Positions 11,072 to 19,059 of a DNA stretch of 64,000 nt are shown in pieces. The stretch is from positions 1 through 64,000 of the forward strand of contig CAKTOF010000005.1 of NCBI GenBank assembly GCA_934589675.1. Reading direction: 5' to 3'. The position numbers and the translations under genes are program-made. Source of the stretch: an uncultured Oscillospiraceae bacterium (GTDB taxonomy: Bacteria; Bacillota; Clostridia; Oscillospirales; Oscillospiraceae). Numbering within the stretch: the stretch's first letter is position 1; the number at the start of each line of letters is the position of its first letter. The notes under the pieces are model-generated. The model was not told where the DNA came from. It saw only the letters and a list, made by a program, of their open reading frames with translations, and ran no database searches.

Positions 11072-12433
11072 TTAACCGGCGTTGCCGTAGCCGAAGCCGA
11101 ACGGGAACTGATAATAGCCGCCGGACTGGCCGGATTCGCCGCCGGACTGGCTGCCGGACTGCTGGTCGTCCGTCGTCGCGTCGGCATCAGCCGGGCGCTC
11201 GTTGAACGTGATGGTCAGGTCTTTGTAGGCGCCGGACTGGTAGACCGTGATGGTCGTCGTGTCGCCGGCCTTGTAGCCGCGCAGCGCGGTGACAAGATCC
11301 GAGTACGACTCGATCTTTGTCTCGCCGAGGCCGGTCACGATGTCGCCGGCCATGATGCCCGCCTTCTGGGCGCAGCTGCCGTCCGTCACGGACTCGATAT
11401 ACGCGCCGTCAGGCAGGTTGTACTTGCCCGCGTCGGTCATATTCGAGACCGTCACGCCGAGGTATGCGCGGTTGACGACGCGGCCGTACTGCGCAAGATC
11501 GTTCACGATGCTCATGACGTCGTTGATCGGGATGACGAAGCCGAGGCCCTCGATGGAGCTGCTGGCGTATTTCGCAGTCGTGATGCCGATGACGTTGCCG
11601 GCCATATCGAACAGCGGGCCACCAGAGTTGCCGGGATTGATGGCAGCGTCGGTCTGGAACATGTTGATGGGCTTGCCGTCGGTGTTGATGACGCGGTCGA
11701 GCGCGCTGACATAGCCGCATGTGAGCGTGAACGTCAGCTCGCCGAGCGGGTTGCCGATGGCCGCGACCTGCTCGCCCACTTCAATGTCGTCCGAGTCGCC
11801 GATGGCGACGGTGTTGAGACCCGATGCATTGATCTTGAGCAGCGCCACATCGTTGGCCGAGTCATAGCCGATGATCGTCGCGTCGTAGCTCGTCTCGTCG
11901 TAGAGCGAGACCGTGACATTCGTCGCGTTTTCGATGACGTGGTAGTTCGTGACGATGTAGCCGTCGGCCGAGATGATAAATCCGCTGCCGGAGCTGGCCT
12001 GGCTCGTCGCCTGACCGAAGACGTTCGTCGTGGTCGATTCGACCGCGATGGCGACCACAGACGAAGCGTAGCGGGCGTAGACCTCGCTGGGCGTCAGCGT
12101 CTTGTCGCCGGAGTTTTTCGTCGTGAGGATCGGCGTGGAGTCGCCCGTTGCGGTCAGGGTGTTCGCCGCGTCCTTCGCGTCGGCCGAATTCTGCTGAAGG
12201 TTCGTCGCCGTGGCGACCGCGGCCGCCGGATCGTCAAAGTTCAGGTTCTTCACGACCGACGCCATGATCGCGCCGCCGCCGATGCCGCCGAGCAGCGCGA
12301 CGATGAGCACAAGCGCCGTGATCTTCAGGCCGCCCGAGAGCTTTCTGCGCGGCTTTTTCTGCTTTTTCTGATCGCCGAGCTGAGAATCGGCGGTATGTTC
12401 CGTTTCATAAAGGTTGTTGAAATCCTGTTCCAT
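11072..12433 (-). CDS. HtrA/DegP-family membrane-anchored serine protease with PDZ domain
   Basis: HtrA proteases degrade or refold misfolded exported proteins. This 453-residue product has a short cytoplasmic N-terminus rich in Lys/Arg and a single transmembrane helix at about residues 37-58. The trypsin-like domain has His165 (TNYHVIE), Asp195 (SANDVALL) and Ser270 (NPGNSGGPLF). A PDZ domain follows at about 325-415, with a low-complexity Ser/Gly/Gln tail. The extracytoplasmic linker at 65-110 is Ala/Thr-rich. The start at 12433 has AAAGGAG upstream. It is monocistronic: it ends at its own terminator, and the neighbouring YtvI-like gene 93 bases upstream ends before its start. Which of htrA, htrB or htrC it matches cannot be told. 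Confidence 0.93.
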   Translation of the reverse strand: MEQDFNNLYETEHTADSQLGDQKKQKKPRRKLSGGLKITALVLIVALLGGIGGGAIMASVVKNLNFDDPAAAVATATNLQQNSADAKDAANTLTATGDSTPILTTKNSGDKTLTPSEVYARYASSVVAIAVESTTTNVFGQATSQASSGSGFIISADGYIVTNYHVIENATNVTVSLYDETSYDATIIGYDSANDVALLKINASGLNTVAIGDSDDIEVGEQVAAIGNPLGELTFTLTCGYVSALDRVINTDGKPINMFQTDAAINPGNSGGPLFDMAGNVIGITTAKYASSSIEGLGFVIPINDVMSIVNDLAQYGRVVNRAYLGVTVSNMTDAGKYNLPDGAYIESVTDGSCAQKAGIMAGDIVTGLGETKIESYSDLVTALRGYKAGDTTTITVYQSGAYKDLTITFNERPADADATTDDQQSGSQSGGESGQSGGYYQFPFGFGYGNAG

Positions 12434-12526
12434 TTCAAACCGCTCCTTTGCTTGCTTTGTATGGCTACATCATACCTCGCATTTGTGAAAAAACTATGAC
12501 GTTAAAGAAAACGAACTATAAACATT

Positions 12527-13666
12527 TTACCCGGCGAGGATCTGGCTGATGCGTCTGGAGAAATCCGCAATGTCGCGCAGCGTGCCGTCGAACATCCCAA
12601 GGCTGTAGAGATCCCGCGCCATCATGCACAGCATGGGTGCGACGATCATGCCCAGCACGCCGCCGAGGCGCATGCCGACATAGATGCAAATGAGCGAGAC
12701 CAGCGTGGAGAGCCCCGTCTGTCCGCCGACGACGCGCGGCTCGGCCAGCTTGCGCAGCAGGAAGAGCGCCGCCGCGAGCACGATGAGCACAAGCGCCTTT
12801 GTGTACGCGCCCGTCAGCAGCAGCACGACAGCCCACGGCACAAGGATCGTCCCGCTGCCAAACACCGGCACAAAATCCACGATGCCGATGATAACGGCCA
12901 GCAGCACGGAAAACGGCTGGCGCAGCACGAGCAGCACGATCAGGCTGATGACCGCCACGCCTGCCGACAGGATGAACTGCGCCTTGAAATATCCGCCGAT
13001 GGCTGACTTTGCCGCGGTGCGGACCTTTGAAAGGCCGCTCTTGAGCCCCTCCGGCAGCCGGTCGGACAGGAAGAAGCGAAAGCGCGGATAGTCGCTCATA
13101 ATATAGCACGAGGCGAGGACGAACACCGCAATGGTGATCACGACGTTCGCCGTGACGGTCAGGATGCTGCCCGCGCTCTCGAGCACCGGCGGATCCCACG
13201 CGCTCAGCCACTGCGTCAGCTTTGCAAGGCCCCAGCGCAGCCCGCGCTCCAGTCCGGAGCTCGCTGCGTCGCGCAGGCCGAACCGGGCCGTGAGGTTATC
13301 AAACGCCTGCTGGAGATTCTGCAAAAACTCCGTAAGCATCCCCGGCCAGTCCGCCACAAATGAGCGAAGCTGGTCGTAGACAACATAGACGATCACCGAC
13401 ACGACCGCGCTCAGCACGATCATGATCACTGCTGTCAGGATGATGGACCAAACGCGCCGCGTCCCGCCGAAGCGCTTTTGCAGCGCGCGGATGAGCGGAT
13501 TGACCGCCGAGGCAAGCAGCAGCGCCGCCAGAAACGGAAGCAGCACGCCAAACAGCGTCCCGCCCCATTTTGCAATGACCCACACTGCCGCCGCGACCGC
13601 CAGAATGCGAAGCAGCAGCCGCACGCTCAGCGCGCGCAGGCTCTGCGTTTGCTGCAGTTCATTCAT
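12527..13666 (-). CDS. AI-2E family membrane protein, YtvI-like
   Basis: A 379-residue polytopic membrane protein of the AI-2E transporter family. Several hydrophobic segments are clear (about residues 15-50, 70-96, 165-190, 235-330), separated by the amphipathic region KSGLSKVRTAAKSAIGGYFKAQFILS and the family signature DFVPVFGSGTILVPWAV. Length and the signature fit the Firmicutes subgroup named sporulation integral membrane protein YtvI; the subgroup call is from memory. The substrate is unknown and the AI-2 transport role of the family name should not be assumed. Transcription is toward the HtrA gene, but that gene starts 93 bases downstream with its own RBS. Confidence 0.85.
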   Translation of the reverse strand: MNELQQTQSLRALSVRLLLRILAVAAAVWVIAKWGGTLFGVLLPFLAALLLASAVNPLIRALQKRFGGTRRVWSIILTAVIMIVLSAVVSVIVYVVYDQLRSFVADWPGMLTEFLQNLQQAFDNLTARFGLRDAASSGLERGLRWGLAKLTQWLSAWDPPVLESAGSILTVTANVVITIAVFVLASCYIMSDYPRFRFFLSDRLPEGLKSGLSKVRTAAKSAIGGYFKAQFILSAGVAVISLIVLLVLRQPFSVLLAVIIGIVDFVPVFGSGTILVPWAVVLLLTGAYTKALVLIVLAAALFLLRKLAEPRVVGGQTGLSTLVSLICIYVGMRLGGVLGMIVAPMLCMMARDLYSLGMFDGTLRDIADFSRRISQILAG

Positions 13667-13736
13667 CCATACCGCCTTCTTTCCGATGGATTACACTCAC
13701 TATAGCCCATAACCAAGAAAAAATCCAGAGGGGAGA

Positions 13737-13765
13737 TTGACAAAATGCGCAAAGCATGATATATT
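13737..13765 (+). promoter_or_regulatory. Strong promoter for tRNA-Ser
   Basis: TTGACA (13737-13742), 17 bp, TATATT (13760-13765) with TGA just before the -10. The tRNA starts 33 bases further on. Confidence 0.85.
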
Positions 13766-13797
13766 GTACAAGCTGTCTGCAGCGCCCAAGTTCATAT

Positions 13798-13888
13798 GGA
13801 GTAGTATCGAAGTGGTCATAACGAGCACGACTGGAAATCGTGTAGCCGTTAACGCGGCTCGAGGGTTCGAATCCCTCCTACTCCGCCA
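13798..13888 (+). tRNA. tRNA-Ser (anticodon GGA)
   Basis: A 91-base class II tRNA. The acceptor arm GGAGTAG pairs with CTACTCC. The anticodon stem CACGA/TCGTG encloses the loop CTGGAAA, giving anticodon GGA (reads UCC/UCU). A long variable arm with a short stem follows. The T arm is GAGGG-TTCGAAT-CCCTC and CCA is encoded. The long variable arm is diagnostic of Ser/Leu and the anticodon decides Ser. Confidence 0.96.
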
Positions 13889-13891
13889 AAG

Positions 13892-13919
13892 AGACACGAC
13901 TTCAGTCGTGTCTTTTTTT
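13892..13919 (+). terminator. Terminator of tRNA-Ser
   Basis: The 9-bp stem AGACACGAC/GTCGTGTCT with a TTCA loop is followed by seven T, starting 4 bases after the CCA end. Confidence 0.92.
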
Positions 13920-14058
13920 ATGCTGCGCCCGGATCCGGCGAAGTTGCTCCGGGTGGCTTCAGATTTCCTGCACTTTCCATTATTGATTTTGCATAAAATT
14001 AATCCCAGTTGCATTATGCGAAATAACTAAAATAGTCGCTTATGAATTTAAACTTCGG

Positions 14059-14087
14059 TTGCGAAATCGGTCGAATTATGATATACA
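14059..14087 (+). promoter_or_regulatory. Sigma-A-type promoter for the CoA-transferase
   Basis: TTGCGA (14059-14064), 17 bp, TATACA (14082-14087), 37 bases before the start codon. It lies in an AT-richer gap and no sigma-54 motif is seen here. Confidence 0.6.
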
Positions 14088-14123
14088 TTTAACGTAAATG
14101 TTCACGACCGGAGGTTCTTACCC

Positions 14124-15422
14124 ATGACACATCAGGAATACTACAACTCCAAGCTCATCACGCTCGAGCAGGCGCTCGATCTCATCAAATCCGGCGACTG
14201 CGTCGCTTCCGGCCACTATGGCGATGAGACGTGCACAGTGCTGCGCAATCTCCACAAGATCGCAGACCGCGTCGAGGGCGTGACGGTCTGGCTCAACAAT
14301 CCGCAGGAGGACTACCCCTTCCTCTCCATGCCGGAGCTCAACGGCAAGATCGACATCCTCACCGCGTTCTACGCCGGTCCGCACCGCCGCATCCACGACT
14401 CGCACCGCGTGAGCTACGCGCCGAACAACCTGCACTACCTCGCCCGCTGCATGGAGGACGTTAAGCGACCAAACATCTTCTTCATGACCGTTACGCCCAT
14501 GGATCAGAACGGCCTTGTGCTGTGCGCGTGCTGCCTGCAATACGAGCTTGAGCTCATGGAGGCTGCCGACACCGTCGTGTTCCAGGTCAACCGCAACGTC
14601 CCGCACACGTTCGGTCAGGTTCACATTCCGATCGAAAAGGCGGACTATATCATCGAAGAGACGGACGAGCCGATCGTCTACGCCCCGGAATACCCCATCA
14701 CCGAGAGCGACCGCGCGCTTGCAAAGAACATCGCGTCGCTTGTCGACGACGGCGACTGCATCCAGTTCGGCATCGGCAGCCTTCCCGGCGCCGTGGCCGA
14801 GGCGCTGTCTGACAAAAACGACCTCGGCGCGCACACGGAGATGTTCAGCTCGCCCATGGGCCGCCTGATGAAAAACGGGAACGTCAACAATTCCCGCAAG
14901 AATCTCAACCGCGGTCAGACCATCTGCACATTCATGTGGGGCGACAAGGAGTTTTATGATTATGTCAACTACAACCCCTCCATCCGCGTCCTGAAGTCCA
15001 GCTATGTCAACAACCCGTTTATCATTGCACAGAATGACAACATGGTCTCCATCAACTCGGCCATGCAGATCGACCTGACCGGTCAGATCTGCTCCGAGCG
15101 CGTCGGCTTCACGCAGTTCTCCGGCACGGGCGGCGCGTACGACTTCGCCTACGGCGCGTTCCACTCCAAGGGCGGCAAGGGCATCATCGCCGTGAAGGCA
15201 ACGGCGAAGAAGGGCACAGTCTCGCGCATCGTCGTCGGCCTGGACTTCGGCTCCGTCGTGTCCATCCAGCGCAACATCGCCGACTACATCGTCACCGAAT
15301 ACGGCATCGCCCACGTCCGCAACCTCTGCGTGCGCGACCGCGTGCAGGCGCTCATCGGCATCGCCGCCCCGCAGTTCCGCGATCAGCTGCGCGAGCAGGC
15401 AAAAGAGTATAAGCTCTGGTAA
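14124..15422 (+). CDS. Acetyl-CoA hydrolase/transferase family CoA-transferase (butyryl-CoA:acetate or 4-hydroxybutyrate type)
   Basis: Moves CoA between acyl donors and acetate, typically the last step of butyrate formation or part of 4-hydroxybutyrate/amino acid fermentation. The 432-residue product has an N-terminal half ending in the FFMTVTPMDQNG region. The C-terminal half has the predicted catalytic Glu in LGAHTEMFSS and then VVNNSRK-like NVNNSRKNLNRGQ, INSAMQIDLTGQI and the oxyanion/CoA-site glycines FSGTGGAYDF. This is the motif order of the butyrate/4-hydroxybutyrate subgroup. The acyl substrate cannot be fixed by eye, because the SDG segment after the catalytic Glu differs (SSPMGRLM). 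It converges on the liv operon, so both may serve amino acid fermentation. Confidence 0.88.
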   Translation: MTHQEYYNSKLITLEQALDLIKSGDCVASGHYGDETCTVLRNLHKIADRVEGVTVWLNNPQEDYPFLSMPELNGKIDILTAFYAGPHRRIHDSHRVSYAPNNLHYLARCMEDVKRPNIFFMTVTPMDQNGLVLCACCLQYELELMEAADTVVFQVNRNVPHTFGQVHIPIEKADYIIEETDEPIVYAPEYPITESDRALAKNIASLVDDGDCIQFGIGSLPGAVAEALSDKNDLGAHTEMFSSPMGRLMKNGNVNNSRKNLNRGQTICTFMWGDKEFYDYVNYNPSIRVLKSSYVNNPFIIAQNDNMVSINSAMQIDLTGQICSERVGFTQFSGTGGAYDFAYGAFHSKGGKGIIAVKATAKKGTVSRIVVGLDFGSVVSIQRNIADYIVTEYGIAHVRNLCVRDRVQALIGIAAPQFRDQLREQAKEYKLW

Positions 15423-15490
15423 AACAAAAACATGCCCGCGCGCGCAGATTTTTGCCGCTGCGGCGGCGCAATCTGCGCGGCACAAAACCA

Positions 15491-15525
15491 AGCCCCGGAA
15501 GCAGCTCTGCTTCCGGGGCTTTTTT
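15491..15525 (+). terminator. Terminator between CoA-transferase and livF, possibly bidirectional
   Basis: AGCCCCGGAAGCAG pairs with CTGCTTCCGGGGCT and is followed by six T on the plus strand. On the minus strand the stem is followed by a weaker TGGTTTTG. A second, separate hairpin (arms 15441-15450 and 15470-15479, CGCGCAGATT/AATCTGCGCG) lies just before it. The two structures insulate convergent transcription. Confidence 0.88.
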
Positions 15526-15541
15526 GATACCGCCGCAGCGG

Positions 15542-16246
15542 TCACATACCGAGATACGCAGCCTTCAGGTCGTCATTGGCCAGCAGCTCGGCTGCCGTGC
15601 CCTCCATGACGTTTTTGCCCGTCTCGATGACATAGGCGCGGTCGGCGATCTCGAGCGAGGCCTGAACGTTCTGCTCGACGAGCAGGATCGTCGTCCCCAT
15701 TTTGTTGATGCGGACGATGATGTCGAACACCTGCTCCACAACGACCGGCGCAAGGCCGAGCGACGGCTCGTCGAGCATCAGAAGCTCCGGGCACTGCATG
15801 AGCGCGCGCGCGATGGCGACCATCTGCCGCTCGCCGCCCGAGAGCGAGCCGGCCATCTGGCGGGCGCGCTCTTTGAGCTTCGGAAACAGCTCATAGCACA
15901 TGTCGAGATTGTCCTGCCGCTTTGCACGCGTCACCTTGGCGTAGGAGCCGACAAGCAGGTTCTCGTGGACAGACATGTTCGGGAAGAGCTTGCGCCCTTC
16001 CGGGACCTGCACAAGGCCAAGGGAAGAAATCTCGTGCAGCTTGTACTTGGAAAGGTCCTCCCCCTTGAAGGTCACCGTTCCGGCCAGCGGCCGGAGCAGA
16101 CCGGACGCAGTGTTGATCGTTGTGGTCTTGCCGGCGCCGTTGGATCCGAGCAGCGCGACGATCTCACCCTTTTCCACATTCAGTGAGACGCCGTCGAGCG
16201 CCTGAAAGCTGCCGTAGTTCACATGGATCTTATCAATGTTCAGCAT
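15542..16246 (-). CDS. livF: Branched-chain amino acid-type ABC transporter ATPase, LivF
   Basis: One of two ATPases of a Liv/HAAT-type importer. The 234-residue protein has Walker A GSNGAGKTT (about residues 34-42), Q-loop VQVPEGRKLFPNMSV, signature LSGGERQM, Walker B LLMLDEPSLGLAP and the switch His region VEQNVQ. EGRKLFPNMSVHENL and the short length are typical of LivF rather than LivG. It is the last gene of livKHMGF. Its start overlaps the livG stop by one base (TGATG), so it is translationally coupled. Substrate could be Leu/Ile/Val or another hydrophobic or amide compound, as this family also imports urea and short-chain amides. Confidence 0.93.
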   Translation of the reverse strand: MLNIDKIHVNYGSFQALDGVSLNVEKGEIVALLGSNGAGKTTTINTASGLLRPLAGTVTFKGEDLSKYKLHEISSLGLVQVPEGRKLFPNMSVHENLLVGSYAKVTRAKRQDNLDMCYELFPKLKERARQMAGSLSGGERQMVAIARALMQCPELLMLDEPSLGLAPVVVEQVFDIIVRINKMGTTILLVEQNVQASLEIADRAYVIETGKNVMEGTAAELLANDDLKAAYLGM

Positions 16247-16989
16247 CAGTGTTTCTTCCCTCCTCCCAGATAGGATTCAATGACCATCGGATTCGACGCG
16301 ATCTCAACCGGGAGACCCTCGGCGATCTTCGCGCCCTGATTGAGCACGACGATGCGATCGGACAGGTTCATGATCGCGCGCATGACGTGCTCGATGATGA
16401 TGATGGACATACCGCCCTCGCGGATCTGGCGGATGAGCTCCATGATCTTCTCGACCTCCGTCGGGTTCAGGCCGGCAATGACCTCGTCGAGCAGGAGCAC
16501 GTCCGGCTCCGTGGCCAGCGCGCGCGCGACCTCCATGCGCTTGAGCTCCGGGAGCGTCAGCGCCGAGCCGCCCGCGTTCGCGCGGGAGGCGAGCCCCACA
16601 CGCTCGAGCACCGACATGGCGTACTCGCGCGCATCGCGCGTTTTCGGATGGCGGATGAACGCGCCGACCATGACGTTTTCCAGAACGGTCAGGTTGGAAA
16701 ACGGCTGGCAGATCTGATATGTGCGGCCGATGCCCATGCTGCACATCTCGTTTGCCTTCGGGTGCGCGATGAGCTTGCCGTGGTAATAGAGCTCGCCCTC
16801 TGTCATAGGCATGGTGCCGGAGAGCATATTGAACAGCGTCGTTTTTCCGGCGCCGTTCGGCCCGATGAGGCCGAGGATCTCGCCCTGCTTCAGGCCGATG
16901 TCGACATGGTCGACGGCGACGAGGCCGCCGAAGCGCTTGACGACGCCCTCGGCCGAAAGGATATAGTCCTGATGATTGAGCTTACTCAT
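16246..16989 (-). CDS. livG: Branched-chain amino acid-type ABC transporter ATPase, LivG
   Basis: Second ATPase of the Liv-type importer (247 residues). It has Walker A GPNGAGKTT, the GIGRTYQICQPFSNLTVLENV segment after the Q-loop characteristic of LivG, signature LPELKRME in place of the usual LSGGQ, Walker B LLLDEVIAGLNP and a C-terminal LivG tail (IVVLNQGAKIAEGLP). The signature variant lacks the Ser-Gly-Gly of classical ABC proteins, as is also seen in other LivG proteins. The open frame extends to 17010, but the ATG at 16989 is chosen because GGGAGGT sits 8 bases upstream. It overlaps the livM stop by 8 bases and livF by one base. Confidence 0.92.
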   Translation of the reverse strand: MSKLNHQDYILSAEGVVKRFGGLVAVDHVDIGLKQGEILGLIGPNGAGKTTLFNMLSGTMPMTEGELYYHGKLIAHPKANEMCSMGIGRTYQICQPFSNLTVLENVMVGAFIRHPKTRDAREYAMSVLERVGLASRANAGGSALTLPELKRMEVARALATEPDVLLLDEVIAGLNPTEVEKIMELIRQIREGGMSIIIIEHVMRAIMNLSDRIVVLNQGAKIAEGLPVEIASNPMVIESYLGGGKKH

Positions 16990-18058
16990 GGCCGGCACCT
17001 CCCGCTGCACTCATCTGCTCCTGCGCGCGCAGCTCGCTGGCGCGGCGCGCCGCGGCGCGTTTTTCGCGCATCTCACCGAACCACGGGATCAGGCCGCCCG
17101 GCATGAAGAAGATCACAAGCATCAGCACAACGCCGAAAATGATGTTGGCAAGGCCGGGGACGCTCGCGGCGTAGATCGTGACGAAGCGGTTGATCGTGTA
17201 CATGAGCCCTGCGCCGAGGACCGGTCCCCAGAGCGTGTTCGCGCCGCCGACAACGCAGAAGATCATAATGTTGATGGAAAGATCCGTGCCGAACATCTTG
17301 CTCGGGTCGATATAGCCGAGGAACATGCAGTAAAAACCGCCGCCGATGGCCGAGAAGAACGCCGTCAGGAACTGCGCCTGCAGCTTCAGCTTCATCACAT
17401 TGACGCCGAGCGACGCGGCCGCGTTCATATTCGCGCTGATGGCGCGGAAATAGAAGCCGCGCTTCGAGTGCGAGATATAGTACGACACGAGCAGCACGAG
17501 GATCAGCAGCGACAGGATGATGTAATAATACGGCACCTTGCTGAGGAACTGCATATTGCCCGGGTCATTGACCGTGCTCGAGAGCTTGAGGCCCTCAGCG
17601 CCGCCGAGCTTGAACAGGCCGAAGAACGTCTTGAAATTCTTGAAAATAACAAGCATGACCTGCAAAAGCGCAAAGGTCGCAAACGAATAGTAGATGTTTT
17701 GCAGCTTGAACGTCGGATAGCCAATGAGCATCGACAGAAGGCCCGTCATAAGCGCCGCGATCGGGATACCGAGCCACGGCGTGATGCCGCCATAGAGATA
17801 CAGGCAGGCCGTGATATAGGCGCCGAGACCGACATAGATGCCGTTGCCGAGCGAGAAAAGGCCCGTATAGCCGCCCATAATGTTCCAGCTGCTCGCATAG
17901 AACATATAGAGCAGAACGGTGATCATAATGGACCAGGACGACGTGCTCATGCCAACGGTGTTCGGCACGACGAGCATGATGAGCAGCGCGGCAATGAGAA
18001 TGATGCCCTGGATCTTCTGCTTCTTTGTGAGATCTTTGAGTTTCTGCATCGTCCTCAC
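16982..18058 (-). CDS. livM: Branched-chain amino acid-type ABC transporter permease, LivM
   Basis: Membrane channel subunit of the Liv-type importer, 358 residues with about 8-10 hydrophobic segments and the family motifs GYTGLFSLGNGIYVGLGAY and AISANMNAAASLGVNV (the EAA-like cytoplasmic loop). A charged, Ala-rich cytoplasmic C-terminus (residues about 330-358) is longer than usual. The start used is GTG 18058, giving a four-base GTGA overlap with livH. An ATG nine bases later (18049) with GGGTGAGG upstream is an equally good choice. Member of the livKHMGF operon. Confidence 0.92.
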   Translation of the reverse strand: MRTMQKLKDLTKKQKIQGIILIAALLIMLVVPNTVGMSTSSWSIMITVLLYMFYASSWNIMGGYTGLFSLGNGIYVGLGAYITACLYLYGGITPWLGIPIAALMTGLLSMLIGYPTFKLQNIYYSFATFALLQVMLVIFKNFKTFFGLFKLGGAEGLKLSSTVNDPGNMQFLSKVPYYYIILSLLILVLLVSYYISHSKRGFYFRAISANMNAAASLGVNVMKLKLQAQFLTAFFSAIGGGFYCMFLGYIDPSKMFGTDLSINIMIFCVVGGANTLWGPVLGAGLMYTINRFVTIYAASVPGLANIIFGVVLMLVIFFMPGGLIPWFGEMREKRAAARRASELRAQEQMSAAGGAGHE

Positions 18059-18939
18059 CCCTTCTTCTTGCGGCGGACCATGATGCCGTCCGGCAGGAAC
18101 AGCAGCACAGCGATGAACAGGACAAAGATCAGGATCTGCGCGATCTTATCGTTGAAGAGCACCGCGCCGAGCTTCTCAATGAGGCCCATCAGGATGCCCG
18201 AGATAAGCGCGCCCGGGATGTTGCCCTTGCCGCCCATGGCGACAATGATAAACGACTTGAACGAGAACGCCGCGCCGACATACGGCGTGACCTGATAGAA
18301 CGGCGTGAGCAGCGCGCCGGACAGGCCGACCATCGCAAGACCGATGGCAAAGCACAGGCAGAACACCTGGTTGGCGTTGATGCCCATGAGCTGCGCCGTC
18401 TGGCGATCCTGCGACGTCGCGCGAAGCGAGCGGCCCATTTCAGACTTCTGAATGAAGATATAAAGCGCGATGCAGCAGGCGATCGCGATGACGAACGAGA
18501 TCGTCTTCGGACGCGAGATCATGATGTTGCCGACAGAGAACATGCCGCTGTAGCGCGTCGTAACGGATTTGACCTCCGCGCCGAAAAACAGGTTAAAGAG
18601 CGCCTGCAGAAACATGGACATGCCGGCTGTAAAGAGCATCATGTCGCGCCACGCCATGCCGCCGCGGTTGAGCAGCTTGTTGAAAACGGTCTTTTGAAGG
18701 ACATAGCCGACAAGACCGAGCACGACGACATTGACAAGCGCCGTAAGATACGGGTCAAATCCAAGATATTTCGTCAGGTAAATGGAGATGTACAGCGACA
18801 CCATCAGCACTTCGCCGTGTGCCCAGTTTACAACTCCCATAACGCCATAGGCCAGCGACAGGCCGAGGCCGATGGCTGCATAGACGCCGCCGACGAGCAC
18901 GCCGTCGATCAGGCCCTGGATGATAATGGTTGAATTCAT
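18055..18939 (-). CDS. livH: Branched-chain amino acid-type ABC transporter permease, LivH
   Basis: Second channel subunit of the Liv-type importer (294 residues). It shows the LivH N-terminal motif QGLIDGVLVGGVYAAIGLGLSLAYGVMGVVNWAHGEV in shorter overlapping blocks and the cytoplasmic loop SLRATSQDRQTAQLMGIN that contacts the ATPases. The C-terminal KSFIIVAMGGKGNIPGA motif is also present. The frame is open to 18948, but GGAGG is only one base from that ATG and 10 bases from the ATG at 18939, so the second is preferred. It is separated from livK by 120 bases containing strong hairpins. Confidence 0.93.
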   Translation of the reverse strand: MNSTIIIQGLIDGVLVGGVYAAIGLGLSLAYGVMGVVNWAHGEVLMVSLYISIYLTKYLGFDPYLTALVNVVVLGLVGYVLQKTVFNKLLNRGGMAWRDMMLFTAGMSMFLQALFNLFFGAEVKSVTTRYSGMFSVGNIMISRPKTISFVIAIACCIALYIFIQKSEMGRSLRATSQDRQTAQLMGINANQVFCLCFAIGLAMVGLSGALLTPFYQVTPYVGAAFSFKSFIIVAMGGKGNIPGALISGILMGLIEKLGAVLFNDKIAQILIFVLFIAVLLFLPDGIMVRRKKKG

Positions 18940-18971
18940 GGAGCGCATTCCTCCCTCTGCGGGTAATGGGC

Positions 18972-19046
18972 GGCGGAAAAACCGCCTGTTCCGGGGCCGC
19001 AGAGCGCGGCCCCGGAACGGTCAGTCAGGTCTGCGCGATCGCGCAG
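18972..19046 (-). promoter_or_regulatory. Intercistronic stem-loops between livK and livH
   Basis: A perfect 13-bp GC-rich stem (18988-19000 with 19006-19018, 5-base loop) is flanked by a small GGCGG-T5-CCGCC hairpin and by a 16-base perfect palindrome (CTGCGCGATCGCGCAG, 19031-19046). There is no T-run directly after the main stem. It fits a partial terminator or mRNA-end stabiliser that lets the binding protein be made in excess over the membrane subunits, as in other binding-protein operons. Confidence 0.65.
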
Positions 19047-19059
19047 AGCCTTAAAATTC

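Noticed and set aside
10985..12499. Plus-strand frame of 504 codons over the HtrA gene
   Set aside because: The minus-strand HtrA has a full catalytic triad and PDZ domain; the plus-strand translation has no known motif.
14118..15545. Minus-strand frame of 475 codons over the CoA-transferase
   Set aside because: Antisense shadow without RBS or motif; it would also run through the terminator.
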